A stretch of DNA of 64,000 bases, from positions 1 through 64,000 of the forward strand of contig NZ_BOOA01000045.1 of the NCBI RefSeq assembly GCF_016862995.1, read 5' to 3'. A program made the position numbers and the translations under genes. Of this stretch, positions 45,299-54,605 are shown one piece after another (positions within the stretch are counted from its first letter, which is position 1; each line of letters begins with the position of its first letter). Under the pieces are notes generated by a model that was not told the origin of the DNA, ran no database searches, and worked only from the letters and a program-made list of their open reading frames with translations. The stretch is from Acrocarpospora phusangensis. GTDB taxonomy: Bacteria > Actinomycetota > Actinomycetes > Streptosporangiales > Streptosporangiaceae.

Positions 45299-46518
45299 CC
45301 GAGCTCGTTCTTGACGACCGTGCCGCCCTTCATCACGAAGGGCACGTCCTGGAACTTCCGGATGTCGAGCTCGCCGGGGACGGCGACGAGGTCGGCGTAC
45401 CGGCCCGGGGTTAGGGAGCCAACCCGGTCCTCCCAGCCCATGCACTCGGCGCTGGTCAGGGTGGCGGCGCGGAGGGCGGCCAGGGGGGTCATGCCGTACT
45501 CGACCATGGTGGCGAGCTGGCGGCCCTGGAGGCCGTGCGGGAAGCCGCCCGCGTCGGTGCCGAAGCCGATCTTCACGCCCGCCTTGACGGCCTTGGCGAA
45601 GGCGACGCGCTGGGCCTCGGCGGTCTCGTCGTTCTTGCGGAGCTGTTCGGCGTCGTAACCCTGGGAGGGGCCGGTCTCGCTGATCCAGTCGGCCCACCAG
45701 ATGTCGGCGGACAGGTAGGTGCCGTGCTCGGCCATCAGCTCCACGCCCTCGTCGTCGAGGAAGCAGGCGTGCTCGATCGAGCGCACGCCGGCCCGGATCG
45801 CGCGTTTGATGCCTTCCGCGCCGTGGGCGTGGGCGGCCACGTGGCGGCCGTACCAGGAGGCCTCCTCGACGGCGGCGCGCAGCTGCGCCTCGGTGAGCTC
45901 GGGAGCGCCGGGGACGGTGCCGTTGGCGAGGACCGCGCCGGTGGCGATCACCTTGATCAGGTCGGCGCCGTTGAAGATGATCTCGCGGACCCGCTCGCGG
46001 ATGTCGTCCACGCCCGAGGTCTGGCCGAACCGGAACTCGCGGGGCAGCTCGATGTCGGGGGCGAGCCCGGTGACCATGCCACCGCCGCCCTTCACGGTCA
46101 CGTACGCCCCCGCGACCGCCATGCGCGGCCCGAGGATGTGCCCCGCGTCGATCGCGTCCCGCAGGGCCACGTCGAGGAAGGCCCGGAACGTCCCGACGTC
46201 GCGGACGGTGGTGAAGCCGGCCAGCAGGGTGTCCCGCGCGTTCGGCACGCCGGCCAGGGTCTGCTGGGCGGCGCTGTACTTGAGCTCCTGGGCGTAGTCG
46301 CCGCAGGCCGCGACGCCGACCAGATGGGTGTGCAGGTCGATCAGGCCGGGCGTGACGGTGACGTCGCCCAGGTCGATCGGCTCGCCGTCGAACGGCGTCG
46401 TGGCGGCGGGGCCGACGGCGGCCACGCGTTCGCCCTCGATGAGGATCAGCTGGTCTTCCAGCACCCGCCCGGCGACCACGTCAACCAGCCGGCCGCACCG
46501 CAACGCCTTGTCCGCCAT
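45295..46518 (-). CDS. Metal-dependent amidohydrolase (imidazolonepropionase-like / Xaa-Pro or N-acyl amino acid hydrolase group)
   Basis: 407 residues from ATG 46518 after AAGGAG. The zinc-binding HxH is DLHTHL (near residue 62), with the carbamylated Lys of NGADLIKVIATG, His in AAHAHG and EHACFL, and the final Asp in FGTDAGGFPHG. This is the subtype III amidohydrolase pattern of Zn-dependent prolidase-like carboxypeptidases that cleave Xaa-Pro, Xaa-Arg and similar dipeptides or N-acyl amino acids. No signal peptide. It begins a five-gene overlapping operon and is divergent from the S9 peptidase gene. Confidence 0.88.
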   Translation of the reverse strand: MADKALRCGRLVDVVAGRVLEDQLILIEGERVAAVGPAATTPFDGEPIDLGDVTVTPGLIDLHTHLVGVAACGDYAQELKYSAAQQTLAGVPNARDTLLAGFTTVRDVGTFRAFLDVALRDAIDAGHILGPRMAVAGAYVTVKGGGGMVTGLAPDIELPREFRFGQTSGVDDIRERVREIIFNGADLIKVIATGAVLANGTVPGAPELTEAQLRAAVEEASWYGRHVAAHAHGAEGIKRAIRAGVRSIEHACFLDDEGVELMAEHGTYLSADIWWADWISETGPSQGYDAEQLRKNDETAEAQRVAFAKAVKAGVKIGFGTDAGGFPHGLQGRQLATMVEYGMTPLAALRAATLTSAECMGWEDRVGSLTPGRYADLVAVPGELDIRKFQDVPFVMKGGTVVKNELG

Positions 46519-46622
46519 CGGAGCTCCTTTCCTGATTGGCCACTCAAACACAGTGCTCTTTACCTTGGCAATAGCCATTCACTACCCTCTCATTCTGAGT
46601 CACTGATCAAGGGAGGACGCGG

Positions 46623-48452
46623 ATGCGGCCACAGGATCTGGCAGCCGATCGCCTACTGACGGAACTGGACGTCTCCCCGGACGGCTCCCTGGTCGCGGTC
46701 ATCGAGCGGCGGGTCGTGCGCGGCCGGGAACACCACCGGCTGCTCGTGGTCCCCACCTCGGGCGGCCGGGTCAGGGTGCTCGCTCCCGAGGCGTCGCTGC
46801 CCCGCTTCTCGCCGGACGGCCGTACCGTCGCGTACCTGGTGAAGGAGCAGCTCCACACGCGGCCGGCGCACGGCGGGGCCGCCACCAAGGTCACCTCGTT
46901 CCCGCGCGGCGTCGTGGACTACGCCTGGCTCGGCTCGTCGTTCCTCGTCCTGGCCCCCGACCAGGATTCTCCGGTCATGTCCGGCGGTTCGGTGGCCCGG
47001 GTGATCCGCCGCCTGGACTGGCGCGAGGACGGCCACGGCCTGCGGCTGCACCCCACCCACCTGCACGTGCTGTCTCCTGACGGGACCGCGCTGCGGCTGA
47101 CCTCCGGTGAGTGGTGGGCGTCCGGCCCGCGGATCTCCCCCTGCGGCACGAAGGCCGGCTTCATCGCCGACCCCCGCGAGGACGCGGACCTCGACCCCAA
47201 CCCCCAGGTCTACGAGGTGCCGCTCACCGGCGGGCCGATCTCGCTCGCCAGCTGGGTGGCAGGCCCGGTCACCCGCTTCTCGTACGACCCGGACGGGAGC
47301 GTCGTCTGCGTCGCGGCCCCGTCGCGCCGTCCGACCGACTTCGAGAACGAGCAGCTCTGGCACAACGTCCCCGGCCGGCCGCCGGTGTCGCTCACCGGCC
47401 ACCTCGACCGTTTCTCCGGGCAGGCGCCGACCACGGACGAACGCCTCACGGTCACCTGCGACAACGGCCGGGAACCGGCCCAGCACGTGACCGGTGACGG
47501 GATCGCCGACCTGACGCCCGCGCGGCTCGACCCCGTCGTGCACGCGCTGGCCGCCGCCGGCGGCGTGGTGTGCGCGATCGCGAGCCTCGGCGGCGCGGCC
47601 CGCCCCGACCTGTACCGGCTCGCCCCGGACGGCGACCCCGAGCTGCTGTTCCGGTCCGGCTCCGCCTGGCTGTCCGGCTTCGAACCCCCGCTCCAGCAGG
47701 AACTGGAGATCGGCGGCATCCAGGTCTTCCTCGTCGGCCCCCAGACGGACGGCCCGCTCCCGGTGGTGCTCCAGCTGCACGGCGGCCCCGCCTGGGCCTG
47801 GCCGGTCGAGCCCGACCTCGACGCCCTGCTCCTGGCCGCCGCCGGCTTCCTGGTGGTCCGCCCCAACATCCGCGGCTCCTTCCACCGCGGGTACGCCTTC
47901 GGCGCCGCCCTCGGGGGCGACTGGGGCGAACCCGACGCCGAGGACTGCCACACCGTCCTGGACGGCCTCGTCGCCCGCGGCCTGGCCGACCCCGCGCGGA
48001 TCGGCTGCTACGGCAACTCGTACGGCGGCTTCCTGACCAACTGGCTGATCGGCACCTCCGGCCGGTTCGCGGCGGCGGTCAGCCAGAACGGCGTCACCAA
48101 CCAGGTCTCCGGCTTCGCCGCCTGCGACCTGGGCGCGATCTACGACGTGGACTCGGGCCTCGGCGACGTCTGGACCCCGGAGGGCGTCGAGCACCTCTGG
48201 AAGATCTCACCGCTCCGCCACGTCGGCGCCATCACCACCCCGCTCCTGCTCCTCCAGGGCGAGCAGGACCACCGCTGCCCGCCCTCCGACGCCGAGCAGA
48301 TGTTCGTCGCCCTGCGCCGCCTGAACCGCACCGTCGAGTACGTGCTCTACCCCGACTCCGACCACTCCCTGGCCCACACCGCCCGGCTGGACCGCAGGAT
48401 CGACCGCGCCGAACGCATGATCGCCTGGTTCCGCACACACCTGCTCGGCTAG
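46623..48452 (+). CDS. Prolyl oligopeptidase family (S9) serine peptidase
   Basis: 609 residues. ATG 46623 follows GGGAGGAC. The N-terminal half is a beta-propeller-like region with repeated SPDG and RFSPDG strands. The C-terminal half is the hydrolase: nucleophile Ser466 in GNSYGG, Asp in QGEQDHRCP and His in SDHSLAHT. It resembles acylaminoacyl/dipeptidyl peptidases, which cut small peptides in the cytoplasm. Being divergent from a dipeptidase-like amidohydrolase operon, it may supply that pathway. Its TAG shares the CTAG at 48449-48452 with the converging GH43 stop. Confidence 0.92.
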   Translation: MRPQDLAADRLLTELDVSPDGSLVAVIERRVVRGREHHRLLVVPTSGGRVRVLAPEASLPRFSPDGRTVAYLVKEQLHTRPAHGGAATKVTSFPRGVVDYAWLGSSFLVLAPDQDSPVMSGGSVARVIRRLDWREDGHGLRLHPTHLHVLSPDGTALRLTSGEWWASGPRISPCGTKAGFIADPREDADLDPNPQVYEVPLTGGPISLASWVAGPVTRFSYDPDGSVVCVAAPSRRPTDFENEQLWHNVPGRPPVSLTGHLDRFSGQAPTTDERLTVTCDNGREPAQHVTGDGIADLTPARLDPVVHALAAAGGVVCAIASLGGAARPDLYRLAPDGDPELLFRSGSAWLSGFEPPLQQELEIGGIQVFLVGPQTDGPLPVVLQLHGGPAWAWPVEPDLDALLLAAAGFLVVRPNIRGSFHRGYAFGAALGGDWGEPDAEDCHTVLDGLVARGLADPARIGCYGNSYGGFLTNWLIGTSGRFAAAVSQNGVTNQVSGFAACDLGAIYDVDSGLGDVWTPEGVEHLWKISPLRHVGAITTPLLLLQGEQDHRCPPSDAEQMFVALRRLNRTVEYVLYPDSDHSLAHTARLDRRIDRAERMIAWFRTHLLG

Positions 48453-49999
48453 ACCGCCCGGTACTCGAACCAGTCGAAGGAGGCCGTGTTCGCGCTCGGG
48501 GCGCCGTTGGAGGTGGCGTAGAGGGCGATCATGGTGCCGATGAAACCGCCGGCGGTGGTGGAGCCGAGGATGCGGCCGTCGGCGGGCGCGCCCAGGTCAC
48601 GCCACTCGTCCGGTTCGAGTGCGTACCGGAACTGGTAGTCCTGGCCGTGGGCCTCGACGGCGAGGTGGACGCGGCCCGCGTCCGCCGCCGCGGTGGCGAG
48701 CAGGGTGTCCTCCCCGGCGGCGCGCCTGATCAGGTCCAGGCCGCGGGTCGAACGCTCCAGCCGCAGCTGGTAGGCGTCGTTCTGGATGAGCGCGAGCCCG
48801 GCGCTCTCGTCGCCCCGCGGCCGGAACTCCAGCACGGTGTGGGCGGCGAAGTCGATGTGCTGCTGGCGGCGGGCGACCAGGCTCGGGTTGGCCCGCTCGG
48901 TCAGCGACTCGGGGCGCAGCCGCAGGGTCAGGCGGCTGTCCGCGAGACTCCAGTACGGGGTGCGCGGCGTGCGGAGGTGGTTCCACTCGGGCGCGAGCCG
49001 TACGCCGTCGAAGTGGTCGCAGGCGGGGCGGGCGGGCCAGCGGCGGGGAGCCAGGGCCGGGGCGGGCATCTCCGGTTCCACCAGGTCGTAGACCGGCCAG
49101 CCGTCCTCCCAGCGCACGCTGGTGAGGAAGGTCTCCCGGCCCAGGTTGTAGCCGCTGTCGGCGCGTACGGCGGCCATGGTGAGGGGGCTGTCGGGGTGCC
49201 CGCCGTACGGGCGGGTGGCCAGCAGGACCGACCACCAGTCGCCGTTCTGGGTCCGCACCAGGTCGGGGTGCCCAGTGCTGGTGATCGGGTGCCGGAGGCC
49301 GAGGTGCCGGTGGGTAAGGATGGGATTGCGCGGGTTGTTCGTGTACGGCCCGGTGATGGCGTCGGCGCGGGCGACCATGACCGCGTGGTCCTCGGCGGTG
49401 CCGCCCTCCGAGGTGAGCAGGTAGTAGCGCCCGTCGACCAGGTAGACGTGCGGCCCCTCCGCCCAGATGCCGCCGCGCTGCACGGGCTCCCAGATGACGT
49501 GCTCCTCGCCGACGAGCTTCATCGAGGCCAGGTCCAGCTCGCGCAGCCAGATCTCGGTGTCGCCGTCGTAGCCTTTGGCGGCCTTCTCGCGGGTCCCGCA
49601 CATCCAGGCGCGCCCGTCGTCGTCGAAGAACAGGGACGGGTCGAAGCCGCCGGCCTCGGGGAACCAGATGGGGTCGCTCCACGGCCCGGCCGGGTCGGTG
49701 GCCGTGACCAGGAAGTTGCCGGGCTCGTCCATGAGCGTCGTGATCATGTAGAAGACGCCGTCGTGGTGGCGGATGGTCGGGGCGTAGATGCCGCCGGACG
49801 GCCGTACGCCGTCGAGGTCGAGCTGGGAGGGGCGGTCGAGCACGTGCCCGAGTTGCCGCCAGTGCACCAGATCCCGGCTGTGGAAGATCGGCACCCCGGG
49901 GAACCACTCGAACGAGGAGGTCACAAGGTAGTAGTCCGCGCCCACCCGGCACACCGAGGGGTCCGGGTGGAAGCCTGGAATGACTGGGTTCGAGAACAT
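48449..49999 (-). CDS. Glycoside hydrolase family 43 beta-xylosidase / arabinofuranosidase
   Basis: 516 residues without signal peptide, so intracellular. The five-blade propeller catalytic residues are visible: Asp13 (GFHPDPS), the pKa-modulating Asp in FDPSLFFDDDG, and the acid Glu181 (WAEGPHVY). A C-terminal beta-sandwich (GH43_C2/XAHS-like, about 320-516) follows, as in subfamily 11/12 beta-xylosidases. It should release xylose or arabinose from imported oligosaccharides. It follows GH10 by 79 bases with a strong hairpin between. Its stop overlaps the S9 peptidase stop. Confidence 0.93.
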   Translation of the reverse strand: MFSNPVIPGFHPDPSVCRVGADYYLVTSSFEWFPGVPIFHSRDLVHWRQLGHVLDRPSQLDLDGVRPSGGIYAPTIRHHDGVFYMITTLMDEPGNFLVTATDPAGPWSDPIWFPEAGGFDPSLFFDDDGRAWMCGTREKAAKGYDGDTEIWLRELDLASMKLVGEEHVIWEPVQRGGIWAEGPHVYLVDGRYYLLTSEGGTAEDHAVMVARADAITGPYTNNPRNPILTHRHLGLRHPITSTGHPDLVRTQNGDWWSVLLATRPYGGHPDSPLTMAAVRADSGYNLGRETFLTSVRWEDGWPVYDLVEPEMPAPALAPRRWPARPACDHFDGVRLAPEWNHLRTPRTPYWSLADSRLTLRLRPESLTERANPSLVARRQQHIDFAAHTVLEFRPRGDESAGLALIQNDAYQLRLERSTRGLDLIRRAAGEDTLLATAAADAGRVHLAVEAHGQDYQFRYALEPDEWRDLGAPADGRILGSTTAGGFIGTMIALYATSNGAPSANTASFDWFEYRAV

Positions 50000-50016
50000 G
50001 GGTCTCCCTGGGGCGC

Positions 50017-50060
50017 AGTTGCCGGGCCCCGCACGCTGCGGAAGGAGGGGCCCGGCAACT
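50017..50060 (-). terminator. Perfect 14-bp hairpin between GH10 and GH43 genes
   Basis: AGTTGCCGGGCCCC (50017-50030) pairs completely with GGGGCCCGGCAACT (50047-50060) around a 16-base loop. On the minus strand it starts 19 bases after the GH10 stop and ends 18 bases before the GH43 start. It has no U-tract in that direction; on the plus strand it is followed by TTTATTT. Confidence 0.8.
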
Positions 50061-50078
50061 GGCTTTATTTGAACATGT

Positions 50079-53027
50079 TTACTTCGCTAGTTGTAGGACG
50101 CCCCAGCGAGAGGTGTTCACGTAACTCTGTCCGGTCGGGTCGTTCCAGGTCACAGCCGCCGTACGGGCAGGCCCGGTGGCGTCGTTGACCTGGACGTCGA
50201 AGCCGAGGAGCGCGTCCTTGGCCAGCGTGACCGTCGGCAGCTCGATCGCCGCCTCCACGAGGTAGCCCGTCGGGGTGAGCGACACCGCGCTGGTCAGGTT
50301 GTCCCGCACACCGAACGCGTCGAACGTGCCGCCGATCGTCTGGTGGTTGGTGAAGCTGATCCGGTACTGCCCGTCGTCATCGTCGTAGCCCTTGTTCTTG
50401 TTGTTCTCCGGGTCCACGAAGATCTCGACCGAGTCCTCCTCGTACGCGTTGGGCGACTCCTCGCTCAGCACCGGGTCGGTGACCCGGGCCAGGACGTACA
50501 GGGTGCCGTCCTTCCACAGCGCCTTCACCTTGGCGGTCGCGCCCGAGGAGCCCTGCACCCAGGTCCCGGTGGTGATCTCCTGGGCCTTGCTCCACGCGGA
50601 GTCGACGGCGCCGTCGATCACCGGCGCGGTCTTCGCCTTCGGCGCGGAGGTCGTCTTGATCGCCGGCAGCGCGGTGACCGTGCCGTTCCACGAGGTCTCG
50701 GGACCGGTCGCGTCGTCGACCACGACCTTGACGCCGGTGGCGGAGCCGGAGGGCAGCCTGGCCTCCACCCGGTAGCCGGTGGCGCTGGTCCACTTGACGT
50801 CCGCCGTGAATCCGGGCGCGTGCTGGCCGTTCCGCCGGACGCGGTAGTCGGTGCCGCCCACGGTGAAGGTGACCGAGTCGTTCGTGCTGTAGCTGGCGTC
50901 GGACACCTCGGCCAGCACGTACAGCCCGGTGGCGGTGCTGCGCGCCTGGAACCCGGCGGACACGTCGCCGACCCGGGCGATCGGCGCGTCCGGCAGGTAG
51001 TCCCACGCGAGGTCCCGCTTGCCGTCCACCTGGATGCTCGCCGCGGGCGCGTTCAGCTTGCGCAGGAGCGGAGGCAGCTGCGACGGGTCGGCGATGCCCC
51101 AGAACGCGGGCTTGGCCTGGAGTTCGTCGTCGAACGGCAGCGGCGGGTTGAGCCGGGTGATCGGGAAGGTGGACAGCCAGGTGGCGTCGTCGGCCACGCC
51201 CCAGATCGTCACCGAGGACAGCTTCGACGCCTGCCGGCGGAACACGTCGAAGATCTCCTTGTACCGGTACCCCTGCTCGGCCAGCACCTCCGCCGGAACG
51301 GTGGCGTAGCTGTTCACGAAGTCGGTGTAGACGCTCACGTCCAGCTCGGTGACCTGCTGCTCGACACCGAGCTGGGCGAACCGCTCGATGCTCGACTCGA
51401 TCCAGGAGGCGGGCGCCTGTTCGATGTTGACGTGCAGCTGGTGCCCGACGGCGTCGATCGGCACGCCCTCCTGCCGCAGCTGCTTGACCACCTTGAACAT
51501 GGCCTCGCGCTTGCGCGGGAACTCGGTGTTGTAGTCGTTGAAGACGAGCGTCGCGTCCGGGTCCACCTCACGGGCCACCCGGAAGGCGGTCCGGATGTAG
51601 TCCAGACCGGCGATCTCGAACCACGGCGAGCGGCGCAGCCCGTCGGGCTGGTTCTCGTCGATGACCTCGTTGACCACGTCCCAGGTGCCGATCCGGCCCT
51701 TGTAGCGGCCCATCACGGCGCGGATGTGGTTCTCGATGCGCTGGAGCAGGATCTCCTTGGTCGCCCCGGCGAACACCCAGGCGGGCGTCTGACTGTGCCA
51801 CACCAGCGTGTGGCCGCGGAATTCCAGGTCGTTGTCGGTGGCGAAGTCCACCAGCGCGTCGCCCTCGTCGAAGGTGAAGACGCCCTCGGACGGCTCGGTG
51901 GCGTCCCACTTGAGCGCGTTGCCCGGGGTGACGCTGTCGTAGTGCTTGTTGATGAGCTTGGCGTGCTCGCCCAGGGTCGCGCCCCGGTAGAAGGCCGCGC
52001 CCAGCGTGAACGGCACGGTGTCCTTCAGCGACGGGATGTCGGTCTGGATCGGCTTGGGCGCGATGTAGGTCAGCGAGAAGTCGTCGATGTCGAACGGCAG
52101 CGTGCCGGTGTCCGACTCCACGTACGCGCTGAGGAAGTCGATGTCATGGGCGAGCGTGTACGTCCCGGACAGCTTGGTCCACACTCCGGCCGCGATCGGC
52201 GTGGGGGCGGCGACACGCTCGTAGCTGGGCGTGCCGGCCAGCCGGCGCTCGATGGAGAGGCCGAGGTTCTGCGCGGTGGCCGTACGGACCCAGACCTCCA
52301 GGGCGTACTTGGAGCCCTTGGCCATCTTGCCGAGGATGTTGCGGGCCGGGCCGTCCCAGGAGGCGGAGCGGTTGCTGACGGCCAGACCGTACGAGCCGGC
52401 GTGGGCGGCGGCGGTGGAGGCGGCGAGGGTGGCGGAGCCGCGCGGCGCCCAGCCCTGCGCGGCGCCGGTCTCGAAGTCGGTGACCAGGCCGGACTGGGTG
52501 GGGTCGGAGTCGGAGCTGACGACCACGTCGTCGAGGTAGAACGCGACGGTGTCGCCCGAGCTCTCGAAGTACAGGTTGAGCGTGGAGTCCACCGAGAACG
52601 AGTACGCCCCGGAGATCTCCACCCAGGCCGCGTCGGTGACGGTGGCCGCCCCGATGCGCTCGTAGGTGGTCGAGCCGCCCGACGGCGTGCGCTCCATGGT
52701 GAGCGCCACGGTCGAGGACGGCTGGCCGGGCAGCGCCCGCGCCCAGGCCGTCACGTTGTACGTGATCCCCTTCTCGAACGGCGGGGTGATGGAGGTGCCG
52801 TGCCAGTTCGCGGACCTGCCGGTGACCGACAGGGACCGGGCGCCGCCGTGGGCTGCGTCCGCGGTGGTGGCCACGGTCACACCCCCTCCGCGCGGCGCCC
52901 AGCCCCCGGCGCTGGTCTCGAAGTCGTAGCTGGCGATGGTGACGGGGGCGGCCAGCGCCGGGGGCGCGAGCAGCCCGGCTAACAGGCCTAGGAAGGCAGG
53001 GATCACCCAGTATCGGGCCGTGCGCAT
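50079..53027 (-). CDS. Secreted multidomain endo-1,4-beta-xylanase (GH10 with CBMs)
   Basis: 982 residues. A Sec signal peptide (about 1-27) precedes two CBM4_9-like beta-sandwich modules (about 30-175 and 180-325; repeated DFETGAAQGWAPRGS-type starts). The GH10 barrel spans about 335-660, with acid/base Glu454 (WDVVNEV) and nucleophile Glu561 (TELDVS). Two C-terminal DOMON/CBM9-like modules finish the protein (about 680-800 and 805-982). It attacks xylan outside the cell. It is 36 bases after the GH5 gene, so it is read from the LacI-controlled promoter near 54500. Confidence 0.94.
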   Translation of the reverse strand: MRTARYWVIPAFLGLLAGLLAPPALAAPVTIASYDFETSAGGWAPRGGGVTVATTADAAHGGARSLSVTGRSANWHGTSITPPFEKGITYNVTAWARALPGQPSSTVALTMERTPSGGSTTYERIGAATVTDAAWVEISGAYSFSVDSTLNLYFESSGDTVAFYLDDVVVSSDSDPTQSGLVTDFETGAAQGWAPRGSATLAASTAAAHAGSYGLAVSNRSASWDGPARNILGKMAKGSKYALEVWVRTATAQNLGLSIERRLAGTPSYERVAAPTPIAAGVWTKLSGTYTLAHDIDFLSAYVESDTGTLPFDIDDFSLTYIAPKPIQTDIPSLKDTVPFTLGAAFYRGATLGEHAKLINKHYDSVTPGNALKWDATEPSEGVFTFDEGDALVDFATDNDLEFRGHTLVWHSQTPAWVFAGATKEILLQRIENHIRAVMGRYKGRIGTWDVVNEVIDENQPDGLRRSPWFEIAGLDYIRTAFRVAREVDPDATLVFNDYNTEFPRKREAMFKVVKQLRQEGVPIDAVGHQLHVNIEQAPASWIESSIERFAQLGVEQQVTELDVSVYTDFVNSYATVPAEVLAEQGYRYKEIFDVFRRQASKLSSVTIWGVADDATWLSTFPITRLNPPLPFDDELQAKPAFWGIADPSQLPPLLRKLNAPAASIQVDGKRDLAWDYLPDAPIARVGDVSAGFQARSTATGLYVLAEVSDASYSTNDSVTFTVGGTDYRVRRNGQHAPGFTADVKWTSATGYRVEARLPSGSATGVKVVVDDATGPETSWNGTVTALPAIKTTSAPKAKTAPVIDGAVDSAWSKAQEITTGTWVQGSSGATAKVKALWKDGTLYVLARVTDPVLSEESPNAYEEDSVEIFVDPENNKNKGYDDDDGQYRISFTNHQTIGGTFDAFGVRDNLTSAVSLTPTGYLVEAAIELPTVTLAKDALLGFDVQVNDATGPARTAAVTWNDPTGQSYVNTSRWGVLQLAK

Positions 53028-53063
53028 GGAGGGGCTCCTGGTCAGATGGGAGTGTTACGCGTA

Positions 53064-54443
53064 CTACGGGTTCTGCGAGATGTTGTCGGTGAGCAGGTCG
53101 ATGAGGGGTTCGCGGCGGACGCAGCCGGCCAGCGCGAAGGAGTCGGCGAGCGCGATCAGCTCCTCGGGGGAGCAGCCGCGCAGCAGGTCGGCGTACTCGG
53201 GCACGAGCGCCTGCGCGATGAGGATGTGCCGGACCAGGTCGTCGATCTGGTAGCGGGCGCCCCACGGGTAGGGGTTCCAGGACGGGAACTCGGTGTCCAT
53301 GAGCCGGTGCAGCGGCGCCAGGTCGCTGGCCGACTCCTCCATCGTGGAGCCCCAGCGGTCGGCCCCCAGCCGATGCTTCTTCTGGATGAACGTCCCGAAC
53401 CTCTCCATGTACGGCCCCGCGGCCCCCACCAGCCCCTGCAGCCCGACGTCCTTGTAGGTCCAGATCGACCAGCCGGCCCCGTGCGCGTCGAAGATCTCCA
53501 GCTGGTCCCTGAGGATCTGGTACCGCTGCGCGTCGGTCTCGGGGTCGCCGGTGTAGACGGGCCCGAACTCGCCCACCCAGATCGGCGTGCCGGTCTCCCG
53601 CTGGAACGCGGTGCGCTTCTCGAAGGCCCGCTCCAGCTGGTCCCTGTCCACCCACTCGCCCCGCGTGTACCCCGGGTACGGCCCGCCGTGCGCGAAGCCG
53701 GCCAGCGCGTAGTCGTGGCAGACGAACACCGTGTTCTCGTACACCTCGCGGAAGATCGAGAAGTCGGTGGAGTAGGTGTTGCCGTCCAGGAAGAGCACGT
53801 GCCCCGGGTCGACCGCCCGGATCGCCTTGACCAGCCGGTCGTAGTACGGGCCGACCACCTGGCCGCGCACGTCGCCGGGCTCGTTGATGGGGTTGTAGCC
53901 CGCCACCCACGGGTTGTCCTTGTACCGGTCGGCGATGGCCTCCCACAGGTGCACGGCCCGGTCCTGGAAGGTCCGGTGCTGCCAGAAGGCGGCCACGTGC
54001 GTGGGGTTGTCGCTGTGCCAGTGCTGGTTCTGCGAGCCGGGCAGCGCGTGCAGGTCGATCACGCTGTAGATGCCCCGCTCGGCGAGGAGCGCGATCACCC
54101 GGTCCAGGTGCTTGAAGCCCTGCTCGATGATCTCGAACGGCTGGTCGTCGGCCTCGAAGTGGTGGTAGTTCACGGGGATGCGCACGCAGTTGGTGCCCAT
54201 GTCGCGGAGCAGGTCCGCGTCGGCGGCGTCGAAGAACGACGTCAGCAGCCGGTCGAAGAATATTTCATAACGTTCCTCGCCCAGCGCGTCCAGGACGGCC
54301 AGGCGCATGGCCGATTCGTTGGCCGAATAGCCGGTGATGAAGTTCTCCATGTTCAGCCAGCCACCGAGACCGACGCCCCGAAGTCGTACCGGCCGTCCGG
54401 AGGAGTCGGTGAGGTGGGATCCGGTCACGCGCAAGTCGGGCAT
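53064..54443 (-). CDS. Glycoside hydrolase family 5-like endoglucanase/glycosidase
   Basis: 459 residues from ATG 54443 after AGGAG. No signal peptide is seen, which is odd for a polymer-degrading enzyme. RGVGLGGWLNMENFITGY opens the barrel, the acid/base is Glu188 (YNPINEPG) and the nucleophile Glu292 (WVGEFGP); HAL, HDY and WTYKD are standard GH5 positions. It could act on xylo- or gluco-oligosaccharides inside the cell. It is the first gene of an operon with the GH10 xylanase and has the paired LacI operators in its leader. Subfamily not certain. Confidence 0.88.
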   Translation of the reverse strand: MPDLRVTGSHLTDSSGRPVRLRGVGLGGWLNMENFITGYSANESAMRLAVLDALGEERYEIFFDRLLTSFFDAADADLLRDMGTNCVRIPVNYHHFEADDQPFEIIEQGFKHLDRVIALLAERGIYSVIDLHALPGSQNQHWHSDNPTHVAAFWQHRTFQDRAVHLWEAIADRYKDNPWVAGYNPINEPGDVRGQVVGPYYDRLVKAIRAVDPGHVLFLDGNTYSTDFSIFREVYENTVFVCHDYALAGFAHGGPYPGYTRGEWVDRDQLERAFEKRTAFQRETGTPIWVGEFGPVYTGDPETDAQRYQILRDQLEIFDAHGAGWSIWTYKDVGLQGLVGAAGPYMERFGTFIQKKHRLGADRWGSTMEESASDLAPLHRLMDTEFPSWNPYPWGARYQIDDLVRHILIAQALVPEYADLLRGCSPEELIALADSFALAGCVRREPLIDLLTDNISQNP

Positions 54444-54460
54444 CGAAGCTCCTGACTGTC

Positions 54461-54491
54461 TGAAAGTTTCGGATGTCAACCGAATATTTCG
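54461..54491 (-). promoter_or_regulatory. Paired LacI-family operators in the GH5 leader
   Basis: TGAAAGTTTCG (54461-54471) and CGAATATTTCG (54481-54491) match the inverted pattern CGAAANTTTCG at all or most positions. Centres are 20 bp apart and both lie downstream of the -10 box. CGAA-N-TTCG type sites are known operators of streptomycete BxlR/XlnR xylan regulators. Confidence 0.75.
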
Positions 54492-54499
54492 CAAATCGC

Positions 54500-54529
54500 A
54501 GAATAGGTACCAGGCAGGTAACACGTCAA
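54500..54529 (-). promoter_or_regulatory. Promoter of the GH5-GH10 operon
   Basis: On the minus strand TTGACG (54529-54524), an 18-base spacer and TATTCT (54505-54500) form a good -35/-10 pair. Transcription would start near 54493, immediately before the operator pair. Confidence 0.7.
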
Positions 54530-54576
54530 CAGCTGGTGGGAGCGGTTCACATGCCTATTCGACCTGGGGAAGCGGT

Positions 54577-54598
54577 GCCGAAAGTTTTCGGCTATGAT
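54577..54598 (+). promoter_or_regulatory. lacI autoregulatory operator and -10 box
   Basis: GCCGAAA-GT-TTTCGGC (54577-54592) is a perfect palindrome of the same type as the other operators. TATGAT (54593-54598), one base from the -10 consensus, follows directly. ATG 54606 lies 7 bases after the -10, so the message is probably leaderless and the repressor would block its own promoter. Confidence 0.7.
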
Positions 54599-54605
54599 CC
54601 GTTCC

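Noticed and set aside
50343-52982. An 879-codon open frame on the plus strand
   Set aside because: Antisense to the GH10 xylanase with its full catalytic and binding modules; composition is that of a complementary-strand shadow.
54461-54592. CebR-type operators
   Set aside because: The sites read CGAAANTTTCG and not the TGGGAGCGCTCCCA of CebR, so a cellulose regulon assignment was dropped.
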